From Paraburkholderia madseniana (GTDB taxonomy: Bacteria; Pseudomonadota; Gammaproteobacteria; Burkholderiales; Burkholderiaceae): 64,000 nucleotides of DNA. Of the stretch, positions 47,704-56,724 are shown in pieces. The position numbers and the translations under genes were made by a program. Under the pieces are notes generated by a model. The model made no database searches. It was given only the letters and a program-made list of their open reading frames with translations, and had not been told where the DNA came from. The stretch lies in contig NZ_VOSW01000055.1 of the NCBI RefSeq assembly GCF_009690905.1, positions 1 through 64,000 of the forward strand, read 5' to 3'. The stretch's first letter is position 1. Every line of letters begins with the position of its first letter.

Positions 47704-47977
47704 AGGAATGCGAATTGAAGGTAACCCGCTGATCATGCCGCCGCCGCGGCAGTGTGACAATCCGCCGAATGGCCAGCTTTTGCAAAGGCATCCCAATCCG
47801 TAACCATTCGCTAGAACCCTTCTACTGGCCACCGCAGCAGTCGCGCCGATCCAACTCAGCGTGAAAAGCAATGCTCGAGCAGCGTCATTAGCAATCGCGG
47901 ATTAATTAGAACCGCCTGTGGACAAACTCCCTATAGTCGAAAGCCTCCCAGACAACACACACTAAAGGGGTTTCTCG

Positions 47978-49000
47978 ATGAACCGCTTGCTTCGTCCGTT
48001 GGCCGCGTTCGCTACGCTGCTGGCGCTGTCCGCGCCGTTTTCTTCCGTTGCACACGCCGACACCAAAGAAGTCGTGATCGCGTATCAGGACATGGTTGTG
48101 CCTTGGCGCTATGCGCAGGCCACGGGCGAAGTCGAGAAAGCCACCGGCTACAAGGTCACCTATCGCAAGCTCGGCAGCGGCGCCGACGTGATCCGCGCGC
48201 TGGCTTCGGGCTCGGTGCAACTCGGCGAAGCGGGGTCGAGTCCGATTGCCGCCGGGCTGTCGCAGGGCGTCGATATTTCGCTGTTCTGGATTCTCGACAA
48301 CATCAACGACGCCGAAGCGCTGGTCGCGCGTGACGGTTCCAATGTCACCAGTGTCGCGGGTCTGAAGGGCAGGAAGATTGGCGTGCCGTTCGTGTCGACC
48401 TCGCACTTTCATACGCTGGTCGCACTGCAGAACGCCGGCGTGAATCCGTCGGATGTGAAGATCGTCAATCTGCGTCCGCCTGAAGTCGCGGCGGCGTGGG
48501 AGCGCGGCGACATCGACGCGACTTACATCTGGGACCCGGTGCTGGCGAAGGTGAAGAAGAACGGCAAGGTGTTGATCACGTCCGGGCAGGTTGCGCAGCA
48601 GACCGGCAAGGCGACTTTCGACGGCTTCGTCGTCGACCGCAAGTTCGCCAGCCAGAACGCCGAGTTCGTCGCGCGCTTCGTGAAGGTGCTGGCCGCGACC
48701 GATGCGAGCTATCGCGATCACACGTCGGCATGGACCGCGACATCGCCGCAGGTCGAGGCGGTTGCGAAGGAGTCCGGCGCCACCGCACAGGAAGTGCCGG
48801 CGAGTCTCGCGCTGTATGCGTTCCCGACGCCGGCCCAGCAGGCGTCGAATGCATGGCTTGGGGGCGGTGCGCAATCCGGCGCGGCTAAATCTCTCGCTGC
48901 GACCGCTGCGTTCCTGAAGACACAAGGCACGATTCAGAACGTGCTGGCCGATTACTCGACCGGCGTCGATCCGCAGTTCGTACAGCGTGCGGCACATTAA
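47978..49000 (+). CDS. tauA: Taurine ABC transporter binding protein
   Basis: A 340-residue periplasmic protein with a signal peptide cut near AHA-D (about residue 26) and an SBP_bac_9/NMT1-type fold. EVVIAYQDMVVPWRYAQATG and GEAGSSPIAAGLSQG are typical of taurine-binding TauA. It captures taurine or other sulfonates for the TauBC transporter encoded directly downstream. A run AAAGGGG lies before the ATG. It is the first gene of tauABC; CysB/Cbl-type sulfur control is expected from known tau systems, but no site was located. Confidence 0.88.
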   Translation: MNRLLRPLAAFATLLALSAPFSSVAHADTKEVVIAYQDMVVPWRYAQATGEVEKATGYKVTYRKLGSGADVIRALASGSVQLGEAGSSPIAAGLSQGVDISLFWILDNINDAEALVARDGSNVTSVAGLKGRKIGVPFVSTSHFHTLVALQNAGVNPSDVKIVNLRPPEVAAAWERGDIDATYIWDPVLAKVKKNGKVLITSGQVAQQTGKATFDGFVVDRKFASQNAEFVARFVKVLAATDASYRDHTSAWTATSPQVEAVAKESGATAQEVPASLALYAFPTPAQQASNAWLGGGAQSGAAKSLAATAAFLKTQGTIQNVLADYSTGVDPQFVQRAAH

Positions 49001-49041
49001 GTTGTGAGCATGGCTATCCATCAGCATCGTGAGGCACGGCG

Positions 49042-49854
49042 ATGAGCGGTCTTGAGATACGGCGGCTGCACGTCGCCTACGAAGGCGCACGCGGCGCGGT
49101 GCCGCACATCGCGCTCGCTGACGTCGATCTGCACATCGAACCGGGCGAGTTCGTCGTCGCGCTGGGTGCGTCCGGCTGCGGCAAGACGACTTTGTTGAAC
49201 TGCATCGCCGGGTTTATTCAGCCGACCGAAGGCGAGGTGCGTCTGAACGGCGAACCCGTACTTGGACCGGGCGCGGATCGCGGTGTCGTGTTCCAGAAGT
49301 ACGCGCTGATGCCCTGGCTCGACGTGCTCGACAATGTCGCGCTCGGCTTGCGTTTTCAGCGTGTGCCGAAAGCGCAGCGCGAGCGCATCGCGCAGGAGAT
49401 GCTGGCGCTGGTTGGGCTCGAGAAGCATGCGCGTTCGCGGGTCTACGCACTGTCGGGCGGCATGCAGCAGCGCGTGGGCATAGCACGCGCGCTGGCAAGC
49501 GATCCGCAAGTGCTGCTGATGGACGAACCGATGGGCGCGCTCGACGCGATGACGCGCGAGTCGATGCAGGAACTCGTGCTCGACGTCTGGGGCCGCACAC
49601 GCAAGACGGTGTTCTTCATCACGCATAGCGTGGAGGAAGCGCTGTTTCTGGCGACGCGCCTCGTCGTGATGACGCCGGGACCCGGCCGTATCGCCGAGAG
49701 CTACGACCTGCCATTCGCGCGGCGCTTTCTCGAGACACGCGACGCACGCGCGGTGAAGTCGTCGCCGGATTTCATCGAATGGCGCGAACGGCTGGTGCGC
49801 CGTCTGCACGAACGGAGCGAGCGCAACCAGGACCAGGAAGAGGTGCTGTCGTGA
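49042..49854 (+). CDS. tauB: Taurine ABC transporter ATP-binding protein
   Basis: The 270-residue ATPase has Walker A GASGCGKTT, signature LSGGMQQRVGIARAL, Walker B VLLMDEPMGALDA, and FFITHSVEEALF with the switch histidine. This is the sulfonate/nitrate type (TauB/SsuB). The stop overlaps the next start by 4 bases (GTGA), so translation is coupled with tauC. Confidence 0.92.
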   Translation: MSGLEIRRLHVAYEGARGAVPHIALADVDLHIEPGEFVVALGASGCGKTTLLNCIAGFIQPTEGEVRLNGEPVLGPGADRGVVFQKYALMPWLDVLDNVALGLRFQRVPKAQRERIAQEMLALVGLEKHARSRVYALSGGMQQRVGIARALASDPQVLLMDEPMGALDAMTRESMQELVLDVWGRTRKTVFFITHSVEEALFLATRLVVMTPGPGRIAESYDLPFARRFLETRDARAVKSSPDFIEWRERLVRRLHERSERNQDQEEVLS

Positions 49855-50720
49855 CGGCTTCACGTGAATCGTTGGGCACCGTGCCCCTGACCCAGACAAG
49901 CGAGCCGCCGCGGCGTAAAGCCCGGCCGGTACGCGGCTGGCGTTTGCCGGGTGAAGGCCCGACCGCGGTGCTGAGCGCGGTCTCGGTCACGACGCTCGCG
50001 GCGCTATGGTGGCTTGCCACGCATCTGCACTGGCTGCCTCCACTCTTTCTGCCGACGCCCGAGGCGGTTTGGGCCGCGTTTCTGGACGCCTGGCACGGCC
50101 GTATTCAAGGTGGCTTGCCACTCTCAGAGCATCTCGCATGGAGTGCGCTGCGCGTGTTCGGTGCGTTCGCGCTGGCCGCGGTCACGGCGGTGCCGGTCGG
50201 AATCCTGATGGGCGTAAGTCGGCTTGCACGCGGCTTGCTCGATCCGCCGCTGGAGTTCTACCGACCGTTGCCGCCGCTTGCGTATCTGCCGCTGGTGGTG
50301 ATCTGGTTTGGTATCGACGAGACGGCGAAGATCGTCGTGATCTATCTCGCCTGTTTCGCACCGATTGCAATGGCGGCGCGTGCCGGTGTGCGCAGTGCGA
50401 CCATTGAGCAGATTCATGCAGCGTATTCGCTGGGTGGCCGCTTCGCGCAGATCGTGCGCTACGTGGTCCTGCCGGCGGCGTTGCCTGAGATCCTGACCGG
50501 CTTGCGGATTGCCATCGGCTTTGGCTGGACCACCCTGGTTGCCGCCGAGATGGTCGCGGCCACAGCGGGTCTCGGTCAGATGGTGCTCAACGCGTCGAGC
50601 TTTCTGCGTACCGATGTGGTGGTGATGGGCATCGTGCTGATCGGACTGATTGCGTGGCTGTTCGATCTCGGCATGCGTGCGCTGGAGCGGCGCCTGGTGC
50701 CGTGGAAGGGGCGTGTGTAG
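49851..50720 (+). CDS. tauC: Taurine ABC transporter permease
   Basis: About 289 residues from a GTG at 49851, overlapping the tauB stop; GGAAGAGG precedes it. The protein has a short basic start, then six helices and the BPD_transp_1 loop (AYSLGGRFAQIVRYVVLPAALPEILTGLR). It forms the membrane channel for taurine. The dioxygenase gene tauD, which follows tauABC in E. coli, is absent; the next gene is a HAD phosphatase on the other strand. Confidence 0.9.
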   Translation: MTASRESLGTVPLTQTSEPPRRKARPVRGWRLPGEGPTAVLSAVSVTTLAALWWLATHLHWLPPLFLPTPEAVWAAFLDAWHGRIQGGLPLSEHLAWSALRVFGAFALAAVTAVPVGILMGVSRLARGLLDPPLEFYRPLPPLAYLPLVVIWFGIDETAKIVVIYLACFAPIAMAARAGVRSATIEQIHAAYSLGGRFAQIVRYVVLPAALPEILTGLRIAIGFGWTTLVAAEMVAATAGLGQMVLNASSFLRTDVVVMGIVLIGLIAWLFDLGMRALERRLVPWKGRV

Positions 50721-50747
50721 CCGCAGATCGCGCCAGCCCGCGCAATC

Positions 50748-51431
50748 TCAAGCAAACAGCTCAATCACCGGCCAGCCGCGTTCCGTGGCAATGGCACGCA
50801 GGCGCGGGTCGGGATTGGTCGCGACCGGATGCGTGACGCGCTCGAGCAAAGGCACGTCGTTGATCGAATCGCTATAGAACCAGCTCTGCGGAAAGTCCTG
50901 CAGACGGTGGCCGAGCGAAGCCAGCCAGCTCTCGGTGCGTGTGATCTTGCCTTCGCGGAAGGTCGGCACGCCGACGGCGTTTCCGGTAAAGCGCGCCAAA
51001 GGATCGCCGCCTTCAGTGCCGAGATCGATCCCCAGCAGATGGTCGAAGCCGAGCGCCTTGCCGATCGGCTTCGTAATGAACACATTGGTGGCGGTGACGA
51101 TGCAGCACAGGTCGCCCGCTTCAATATGACGTTGCACGAGTTCCCGCGCAGCCGGCAGGATCGCCGGCGCAATCACATCCTTCATGAACTGTGCATGCCA
51201 TGCGTCGAGCTGCTCGCGCGAGTGGCGAGCGAGCGGCGCCAATGTGTAATTCAGATAGGCGGTCATATCGAGCGTGCCGGCCACGTACTGCCGGTAGTAA
51301 TCGTCGATTTCTTCCGCGTGCTGCGCAGCGCCGTCTATGCCCAATCCAGCGATGAAGTGGGCCCACGCCTGATCGCTATCGAGCGGCAGCAGCGTGTGGT
51401 CCAGGTCGAACAGCGCAAGGTTGCGGCTCAT
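50748..51431 (-). CDS. HAD-IB family phosphatase
   Basis: About 227 residues from the ATG at 51431 with an AAGGACT ribosome binding site; longer in-frame starts are less likely. The nucleophile motif FDLDHTLLP (D9, D11) is at the N-terminus. Motif II is IVTATN, and motif III is in FYSDSINDVPLL. The length and the helical cap match the SerB-like HAD-IB group (phosphoserine/phosphorylethanolamine-type phosphatases). The substrate is not shown. It is divergent from the Na/Pi-type transporter gene, which may point to phosphate release and uptake. Confidence 0.88.
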   Translation of the reverse strand: MSRNLALFDLDHTLLPLDSDQAWAHFIAGLGIDGAAQHAEEIDDYYRQYVAGTLDMTAYLNYTLAPLARHSREQLDAWHAQFMKDVIAPAILPAARELVQRHIEAGDLCCIVTATNVFITKPIGKALGFDHLLGIDLGTEGGDPLARFTGNAVGVPTFREGKITRTESWLASLGHRLQDFPQSWFYSDSINDVPLLERVTHPVATNPDPRLRAIATERGWPVIELFA

Positions 51432-51656
51432 CCAGAGTCCTTGTGATGAAGTGGGCAAACGAAGTGATCGAGTGAATTGCGTTCCGGACGATAAGCCGGC
51501 ACACAGCAATCCACAGTTCGGCACGAGCGTATATTTAAAAGCACAAAATTACAATAAGGCAAAAATGTGCAACACTACTGTCATAAACGCCCCGGGTGCC
51601 GGTTCACGCGGCATGCGGTTCGGGTCATGGCAGCAGGAACGGATGCGCAGTGCCTT

Positions 51657-53324
51657 ATGTTGATTCTCCTTAACCTTCTGGCTGGTGTGGCGCTCCTCGT
51701 GTGGGGCTCGCACATCGTACGTACCGGCATCCTGCGCGTGCTCGGCGCCGATCTGCGCAGTGTCCTCGGGCGCAGCACCAGTAGCCGATGGCGTGCCTTT
51801 CTTTCGGGCGTCGGCGTCACGAGCCTCGTGCAAAGCAGCAATGCAACGGCGGTGATCGTCACGTCGTTCGCTGCGCAAGGTCTTCTGCCGCTCACCAGCG
51901 GCCTCGCCATCATGCTTGGTGCCGACGTCGGCACCGCACTGATGGCGCGCTTGCTCACACTCGATCTGTCATGGCTGTCGCCAATCCTGATTCTGGTCGG
52001 CGTGCCGCTCTTTCTGTCGCGCAAACAAATGCGCACGGGCCAGGTCGGCCGTACGCTGATCGGGCTCGGCTTGATCCTGCTGGCGCTGCACCTGATCGTC
52101 GAAGCCGCCCAGCCGATGATGCAGGGCGCCGGCGTGCGCGTGATGTTCGGCGCACTGACCGGCGACACCACGCTCGACGCGCTGGTCGGTGCGGCATTTG
52201 CGATGCTGTCTTATTCGAGTCTCGCGGCGGTTCTGTTGACAGCAACGCTTGCCTCGTCCGGTGTGATCTCACTGAAGGTGGCGCTGTGTCTCGTGATCGG
52301 CGCGAATCTCGGCAGCGGCCTGCTGGCGCTGATGGGCACCCTCGCGCAGAACGCGGCGGCACGGCGTCTGGCCTTGGGCAGTCTGGCGTTCAAGCTGGCC
52401 GGCGCGCTGCTGATCCTGCCGTTCGCGCCGTTGCTCGCACGCGGCCTGCCAGTGTTGATCGCGAATCCACGCGAAGCGGTGGTCGGCTTTCACGTGATCT
52501 ACAACACGCTGCGTTGCTGCGCATGCCTTTCGCTGATCGATCCGGTGGCGCGCATCTGCACCCGGGTGTTGCCGGACCGGCCGCAGCCCAACGGCGAACT
52601 GCGGCCGCTGCATCTGGATGCCGCCGCACTTTCTACGCCCACACTCGCACTCGCGAACGCCGCACGCGAGGTGCTGCGTATTGGCGATATCGTGCGCACC
52701 ATGCTCGATAACGTTGCGGGCCTGATCCATGAAAACAGCCTCGACAAGGCGCGCGAAACGGTCCGGATGGACGACGACGTCGACCAGCTCTACGCCGCGG
52801 TCAAAACCTATCTGACGCTGATCTCCCGCGAGCAACTCGACGAAGCCGATAGCCGCCGCTGGACCGACATCATTTCGTTGACGATTAACCTGGAGCATGC
52901 GGGCGACATCATCGAGCGGATTGTCGGCGATATCGAGGAAAAGAAGATCGCGCACCGGCTGTCGTTTTCGGAGGAGGGGTTGGGCGAGCTGGACGACCTG
53001 CAGGCGCGGCTCGTCAGCAATCTACAGCTTGGCCTGTCGGTGTTTCTGAATAACGATCTGCGTTGCGCAGAGCGGCTGCTGGCGGAGAAGGAGCGTTTTC
53101 GCGATCTGGAGCGCGCGTACTCATACAAACATCTGGACCGACTCGCCGGGCAAACCTTGCGCAGCATCGAAACCAGCGCGTTGCATCTGGATCTGATCAG
53201 CGACATGAAGCGGCTCAATTCGCTGTTCTGCTCGACGGCCTATCCGGTGCTCGAAGCTGCCGGCGCGCTGCGCGACACGCGCTTGCGCAAGCGCGTGCTC
53301 GACACAATGCATGTGAAGGAATAA
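51657..53324 (+). CDS. Na/Pi-cotransporter-like protein with PhoU-like domain
   Basis: About 555 residues from the ATG at 51657 (an ATG at 51627 is also possible). The N-terminal half contains about eight helices with the family QSSNAT motif (Q59-T64) and a second, degenerate SYSSLA repeat. The C-terminal part (about 340-540) is helical and PhoU-like, with NLEHAGDIIERIVGDI. NptA-type proteins import phosphate with sodium or serve in phosphate balance. The upstream 120 bases are AT-rich (GTATATTTAAAAG), a likely promoter. Confidence 0.9.
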   Translation: MLILLNLLAGVALLVWGSHIVRTGILRVLGADLRSVLGRSTSSRWRAFLSGVGVTSLVQSSNATAVIVTSFAAQGLLPLTSGLAIMLGADVGTALMARLLTLDLSWLSPILILVGVPLFLSRKQMRTGQVGRTLIGLGLILLALHLIVEAAQPMMQGAGVRVMFGALTGDTTLDALVGAAFAMLSYSSLAAVLLTATLASSGVISLKVALCLVIGANLGSGLLALMGTLAQNAAARRLALGSLAFKLAGALLILPFAPLLARGLPVLIANPREAVVGFHVIYNTLRCCACLSLIDPVARICTRVLPDRPQPNGELRPLHLDAAALSTPTLALANAAREVLRIGDIVRTMLDNVAGLIHENSLDKARETVRMDDDVDQLYAAVKTYLTLISREQLDEADSRRWTDIISLTINLEHAGDIIERIVGDIEEKKIAHRLSFSEEGLGELDDLQARLVSNLQLGLSVFLNNDLRCAERLLAEKERFRDLERAYSYKHLDRLAGQTLRSIETSALHLDLISDMKRLNSLFCSTAYPVLEAAGALRDTRLRKRVLDTMHVKE

Positions 53325-53381
53325 GCGGCTTGCGCAGCGCTCCCTGAAGCGTTCGTGCGAAGCGCCGAACACATCGGCGCC

Positions 53382-54152
53382 CTAAGCCAGAACGATCTCT
53401 TCCAGCTTCTTTTTCAGCGCTGCAAAGTCGGCGGCTTCGGCCGCCTTCTTGTTGGTGACCAGCACATCGATCCGATCGACCGGACAGTACGAAATCCGGC
53501 TGCGCTGACCAATCTTGCTGTAGTCGGCAAGGATCACCACGCGGTCCGCGTTGGCGACCATGGCGCGAGCCACTTCGGTTTCAGCGTGATCGTAGTTGGT
53601 GGCGCCGTGCCGGTGATCGATGCCGACCGGCGAGAGCAAGGCCATGTCCGCGCGATAGCGCTGGATGTCGAGTACGGTGGTCGCGCCGGTGGTCGCCATC
53701 GCCCGATCGCTGATCGAGCCGCCCAGCAGAATCACTTCGTTGGCCGTTTCCGTTTGATCCACGGCGCCACGCATTTTCAGCGCGACGTCGATGGAATTGG
53801 TGACGATCGTCAGGTTCGCCAGTTTCGCCAGCTCTTCAGCGAGCGCCGCGGTGGTGGTGCCCGCGTCGATGAACAGTGTCTGGCCGCTCGCGATCAAACC
53901 GGTGGCCGCCTTCGCAATCGCGGTTTTGGCTTTGACACGCATGTGGGCGCGCTCGGCGATCGGCGCCTCGTCAGCGGGTTTGATCGCGCCACCATGTACG
54001 CGCTTCAGTTCACCGAGTGCTTCGAGGTCGAGCAGATCGCGCCGCACCGTTTCGCGCGACACCCCGAGGTCCGCCATGATCCGTTCGGTCGACACGCGCT
54101 GAAGCGTAGACAGCAACGCGCGAATTCTCTGATGACGGTCTTCCTGCCACAT
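53382..54152 (-). CDS. DeoR/GlpR-type transcriptional repressor
   Basis: A 256-residue DeoR protein: the N-terminal helix-turn-helix (RHQRIRALLSTLQRVSTERI, LGVSRETVRRDL) and a sugar-phosphate-binding DeoRC domain (GTTTAALAEEL, VILADYSKIG). The operators in front of it match the E. coli GlpR consensus (WATKYTCG...CGMRCATW), so glycerol-3-phosphate is the likely inducer. It diverges from ugpQ and the following ABC importer, which it most likely represses along with itself. Confidence 0.88.
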   Translation of the reverse strand: MWQEDRHQRIRALLSTLQRVSTERIMADLGVSRETVRRDLLDLEALGELKRVHGGAIKPADEAPIAERAHMRVKAKTAIAKAATGLIASGQTLFIDAGTTTAALAEELAKLANLTIVTNSIDVALKMRGAVDQTETANEVILLGGSISDRAMATTGATTVLDIQRYRADMALLSPVGIDHRHGATNYDHAETEVARAMVANADRVVILADYSKIGQRSRISYCPVDRIDVLVTNKKAAEAADFAALKKKLEEIVLA

Positions 54153-54201
54153 GCATTTTTCCTTGGATGTGAACGCGCGGTCACACGGCTTGTTTTAATG
54201 G

Positions 54202-54239
54202 TGTCATCGTGGACACGGATGTGTGTCCGGACAATGACA
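54202..54239. promoter_or_regulatory. Nested dyads near the DeoR start
   Basis: TGTCAT (54202-54207) pairs with ATGACA (54234-54239), and inside them GGACAC (54211-54216) pairs with GTGTCC (54223-54228). It lies 50 bases upstream of the repressor gene. It could be an additional operator, or a leader hairpin if transcribed. Confidence 0.45.
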
Positions 54240-54335
54240 AGCGTACTACTTTAGCCGAATTGTGTTGTATTTTTTTGGCAGCTTGCAAGTTTGTGTATTT
54301 AACCTTAGCCTTCGCAGATCGAAGCGCGGCGCATA

Positions 54336-54358
54336 TTTCGAACATCAAATGTTCGAAA
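54336..54358. promoter_or_regulatory. GlpR-like dyad operator 1
   Basis: TTTCGAACATCAAATGTTCGAAA, a perfect 10-base inverted repeat with a 3-base spacer, contains the CGAACAT and ATGTTCG half-sites of GlpR operators in reversed order. Confidence 0.65.
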
Positions 54359-54367
54359 AGGAATTGA

Positions 54368-54387
54368 AATGTCCGATTTCGAGCATT
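54368..54387. promoter_or_regulatory. GlpR-like operator 2
   Basis: AATGTCCGATTTCGAGCATT matches the GlpR consensus (WATKYTCG then CGMRCATW) at almost every defined position. It is 10 bases from operator 1, in the 555-base region between the repressor and ugpQ. Confidence 0.65.
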
Positions 54388-54708
54388 TCGCGGCGTTTTT
54401 TGGCAATTTGTTAGACACATGTCGTCGCCATAATGGATCTTGGGATCTGCCGTCTGAACCATTCGCTACTGTATACGGTGCTGCCGGGACGCCGCACGGT
54501 TCGGCATCCTGACAATAGGATTGCAGAGCTGTAGTGGGGCGTGACGTTGGTCGTGCGGCCAGCTATCGCAGCGTTGCCCATTGGCGCGATACTACGCGCG
54601 GGGCTCGTGCATAAAAGGCTGCATGGCGCAGTTGTGGCATGACGGCAGTGGCAGCTTGGAACGTGTCGAGAGCATATTTAACCCGCTCTATCTGGAAGGT
54701 AACGAGAC

Positions 54709-55494
54709 GTGGGAAACGGGATTGATCGCACCTTATCCGCAGACTGGCCGTATCCGAGGCTGGTTGCGCATCGCTGCGGCGGCACGTTGGCGCCGGAGAA
54801 CACGCTGGCCGGTTTCGACGCATGCGTGCGTTACGGCTACCGCATGGTCGAATTCGACGCCAAGCTCTCCGCTGACAACCAGCTCTTTCTGTTGCACGAC
54901 GATACGCTGGAACGCACGACCAACGGTCATGGCGCCGCTGCTGAACACACGTGGAACCAACTGGCCGCGCTCGACGCCGGCGCCTGGTTCGGCCCGCAGT
55001 TCGCCGGTACGCATCTGCCGACGCTCGCCGAAGCCGCCGCACGTTGCGCACGAGATGGCATTGCCGCCAATATCGAAATCAAACCCTGCCCGGGGCGGGA
55101 CGAGATCACCGGGCGTCTGGTCGCAAGCGGCGCATTGACTTTGTGGCAAGGGCAAACGCCGCCGCTGCTGTCGTCGTTTTCGTTCGAGGCGCTTGCGGCA
55201 GCGCGCGATGCGGCGCCCTCGCTGCGACGCGGTATGCTGTTCGAAGAGGTGCCGGCTGACTGGCTGCGCATCGTGCGGGAGTTGGACTGCGTGTCGCTGC
55301 ATGCGAGCCACCGGTACCTGACCGAGCCGCTGGTCGCCGAGATCAAGGCGGCCGGATTGCGCGTGCTGGCCTACACGGTGAACGACCCCGAGCGCGCGCA
55401 GGTGCTTGCGCAATGGGGTGTCGACATGATTTGTACAGATCGCATCGATAGACTGGAACACGACATGTTTTCGGCGCCGGTCAATCCGGACTGA
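54709..55494 (+). CDS. ugpQ: Glycerophosphodiester phosphodiesterase
   Basis: A 261-residue GDPD from a GTG at 54709 with a GGAAGG ribosome binding site. The catalytic motifs are AHR (in VAHRCGGTLAPENT), EFDAKLSADNQLFLLHDD (second metal residues and H), and later NIEIKP. It hydrolyses glycerophosphodiesters from phospholipid turnover to glycerol 3-phosphate and an alcohol. It has no signal peptide, so it acts in the cytoplasm on imported substrate. The adjacent ABC importer and a GlpR-type repressor fit that use. Confidence 0.93.
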   Translation: MGNGIDRTLSADWPYPRLVAHRCGGTLAPENTLAGFDACVRYGYRMVEFDAKLSADNQLFLLHDDTLERTTNGHGAAAEHTWNQLAALDAGAWFGPQFAGTHLPTLAEAAARCARDGIAANIEIKPCPGRDEITGRLVASGALTLWQGQTPPLLSSFSFEALAAARDAAPSLRRGMLFEEVPADWLRIVRELDCVSLHASHRYLTEPLVAEIKAAGLRVLAYTVNDPERAQVLAQWGVDMICTDRIDRLEHDMFSAPVNPD

Positions 55495-55600
55495 GCATGG
55501 CGCGGGTGCGCGAGTGCGAGCTTGCACAGGTGTGCGCCCATAGAGCTAGAAATTAGAAATTTTCCAAACGTAGCAATTTCGGCAGAGGATGGGGATAACT

Positions 55601-56713
55601 ATGAAGCGCACCGCGTTAGCTCGTTTACTTTCGATGTCGGCCGCTGCGGGTGTCGCCGCAGCCGGCGTGAGCAGCGCTTCGGCCGCGCCGCTCGACGCAC
55701 TGGTCGCAGCCGCCAAGCAGGAAGGCCAACTCACCGTGATCGCGTTGCCGCACGACTGGTGCAACTACGGTGAACTGGTGGCCGGTTTTCAGAAGAAGTA
55801 CGGCATCAAGATCAACGAGCTGAACCCGGATGCGGGTTCGGGCGACGAAGTCGAAGCCATCAAGGCGAACAAGGGCAACAAGGGTCCGCAAGCGCCTGAC
55901 GTGATCGACGTGGGTCTGTCGTTCGGTCCGACCGCGAAGGCCGAGGGTTTGCTGCAGCCGTACAAGGTCGCTTCGTGGAACTCGATTCCCAAGGAGTCGA
56001 AAGACGCCGACGGCTATTGGTATGGCGATTACTACGGCGTGCTGTCGTTTGAAGTGAACGCCGACATGATCGACAAGGCGCCGTCCGACTGGAGCGATCT
56101 GCTCAAGTCAGACTATAAGAACGCCGTCTCGCTGGCCGGCGACCCGCGCACGGCCAATCAGGCGATCCAGGCCGTGTTCGCAGCAGGTCTGTCGCAAAGC
56201 AAGGGCGATGTGAGCAAGGCCGACAAGGCCGGCCTCAAGTATTTTGCCGACCTGAACAAGAACGGCAACTTCGTGCCGGTGATCGGCAAGGCCGCATCGC
56301 TCGCGCAAGGCACCACGCCGATCGTCGTGCGTTGGGACTACAACGCGCTGGCCGACCGCGACACGCTGAAGGGCAATCCGAAGGTGCAGGTGGTGATTCC
56401 GAAGACGGGCGTGGTCGCCGGCGTGTACGTTCAGGCGATCAGCGCCTACGCACCGCATCCGAACGCCGCCAAGCTGTGGATGGAATACCTGTACTCCGAC
56501 GAAGGCCAGATCGGCTGGCTGACCGGCTATTGCCACCCGATGCGCTATAACGAATTGGTAGCGGCGAAGAAGGTTCCGCAAGCGCTGCTCGACAAGCTGC
56601 CGCCGCCGTCGTCATACAAGAACGTGGTGTTCCCGACGCTGTCCCAGCAGGACGCCTACAAGGACACCATTACGAAGCACTGGGACGAAGCGGTCGGCGC
56701 GAACGTCAAGTAA
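55601..56713 (+). CDS. ABC importer binding protein (PotD/iron-type), candidate glycerophosphodiester or phosphonate receptor
   Basis: About 370 residues from MKRTAL at 55601; the frame opens 12 bases earlier. A signal peptide ends near SSASA-AP. The fold is the SBP_bac_6/PotD-AfuA type (LIVIALPHDWCNYG-like start, TIVVRWDYNAL and WMEYLYSDEGQIGWL). It is shorter than, and not of, the MalE-like UgpB family. The ugpQ gene 106 bases upstream suggests a glycerophosphodiester ligand; 2-aminoethylphosphonate-type binding proteins share this fold, so that remains an alternative. Confidence 0.8.
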   Translation: MKRTALARLLSMSAAAGVAAAGVSSASAAPLDALVAAAKQEGQLTVIALPHDWCNYGELVAGFQKKYGIKINELNPDAGSGDEVEAIKANKGNKGPQAPDVIDVGLSFGPTAKAEGLLQPYKVASWNSIPKESKDADGYWYGDYYGVLSFEVNADMIDKAPSDWSDLLKSDYKNAVSLAGDPRTANQAIQAVFAAGLSQSKGDVSKADKAGLKYFADLNKNGNFVPVIGKAASLAQGTTPIVVRWDYNALADRDTLKGNPKVQVVIPKTGVVAGVYVQAISAYAPHPNAAKLWMEYLYSDEGQIGWLTGYCHPMRYNELVAAKKVPQALLDKLPPPSSYKNVVFPTLSQQDAYKDTITKHWDEAVGANVK

Positions 56714-56724
56714 TCGTCGCGGCG

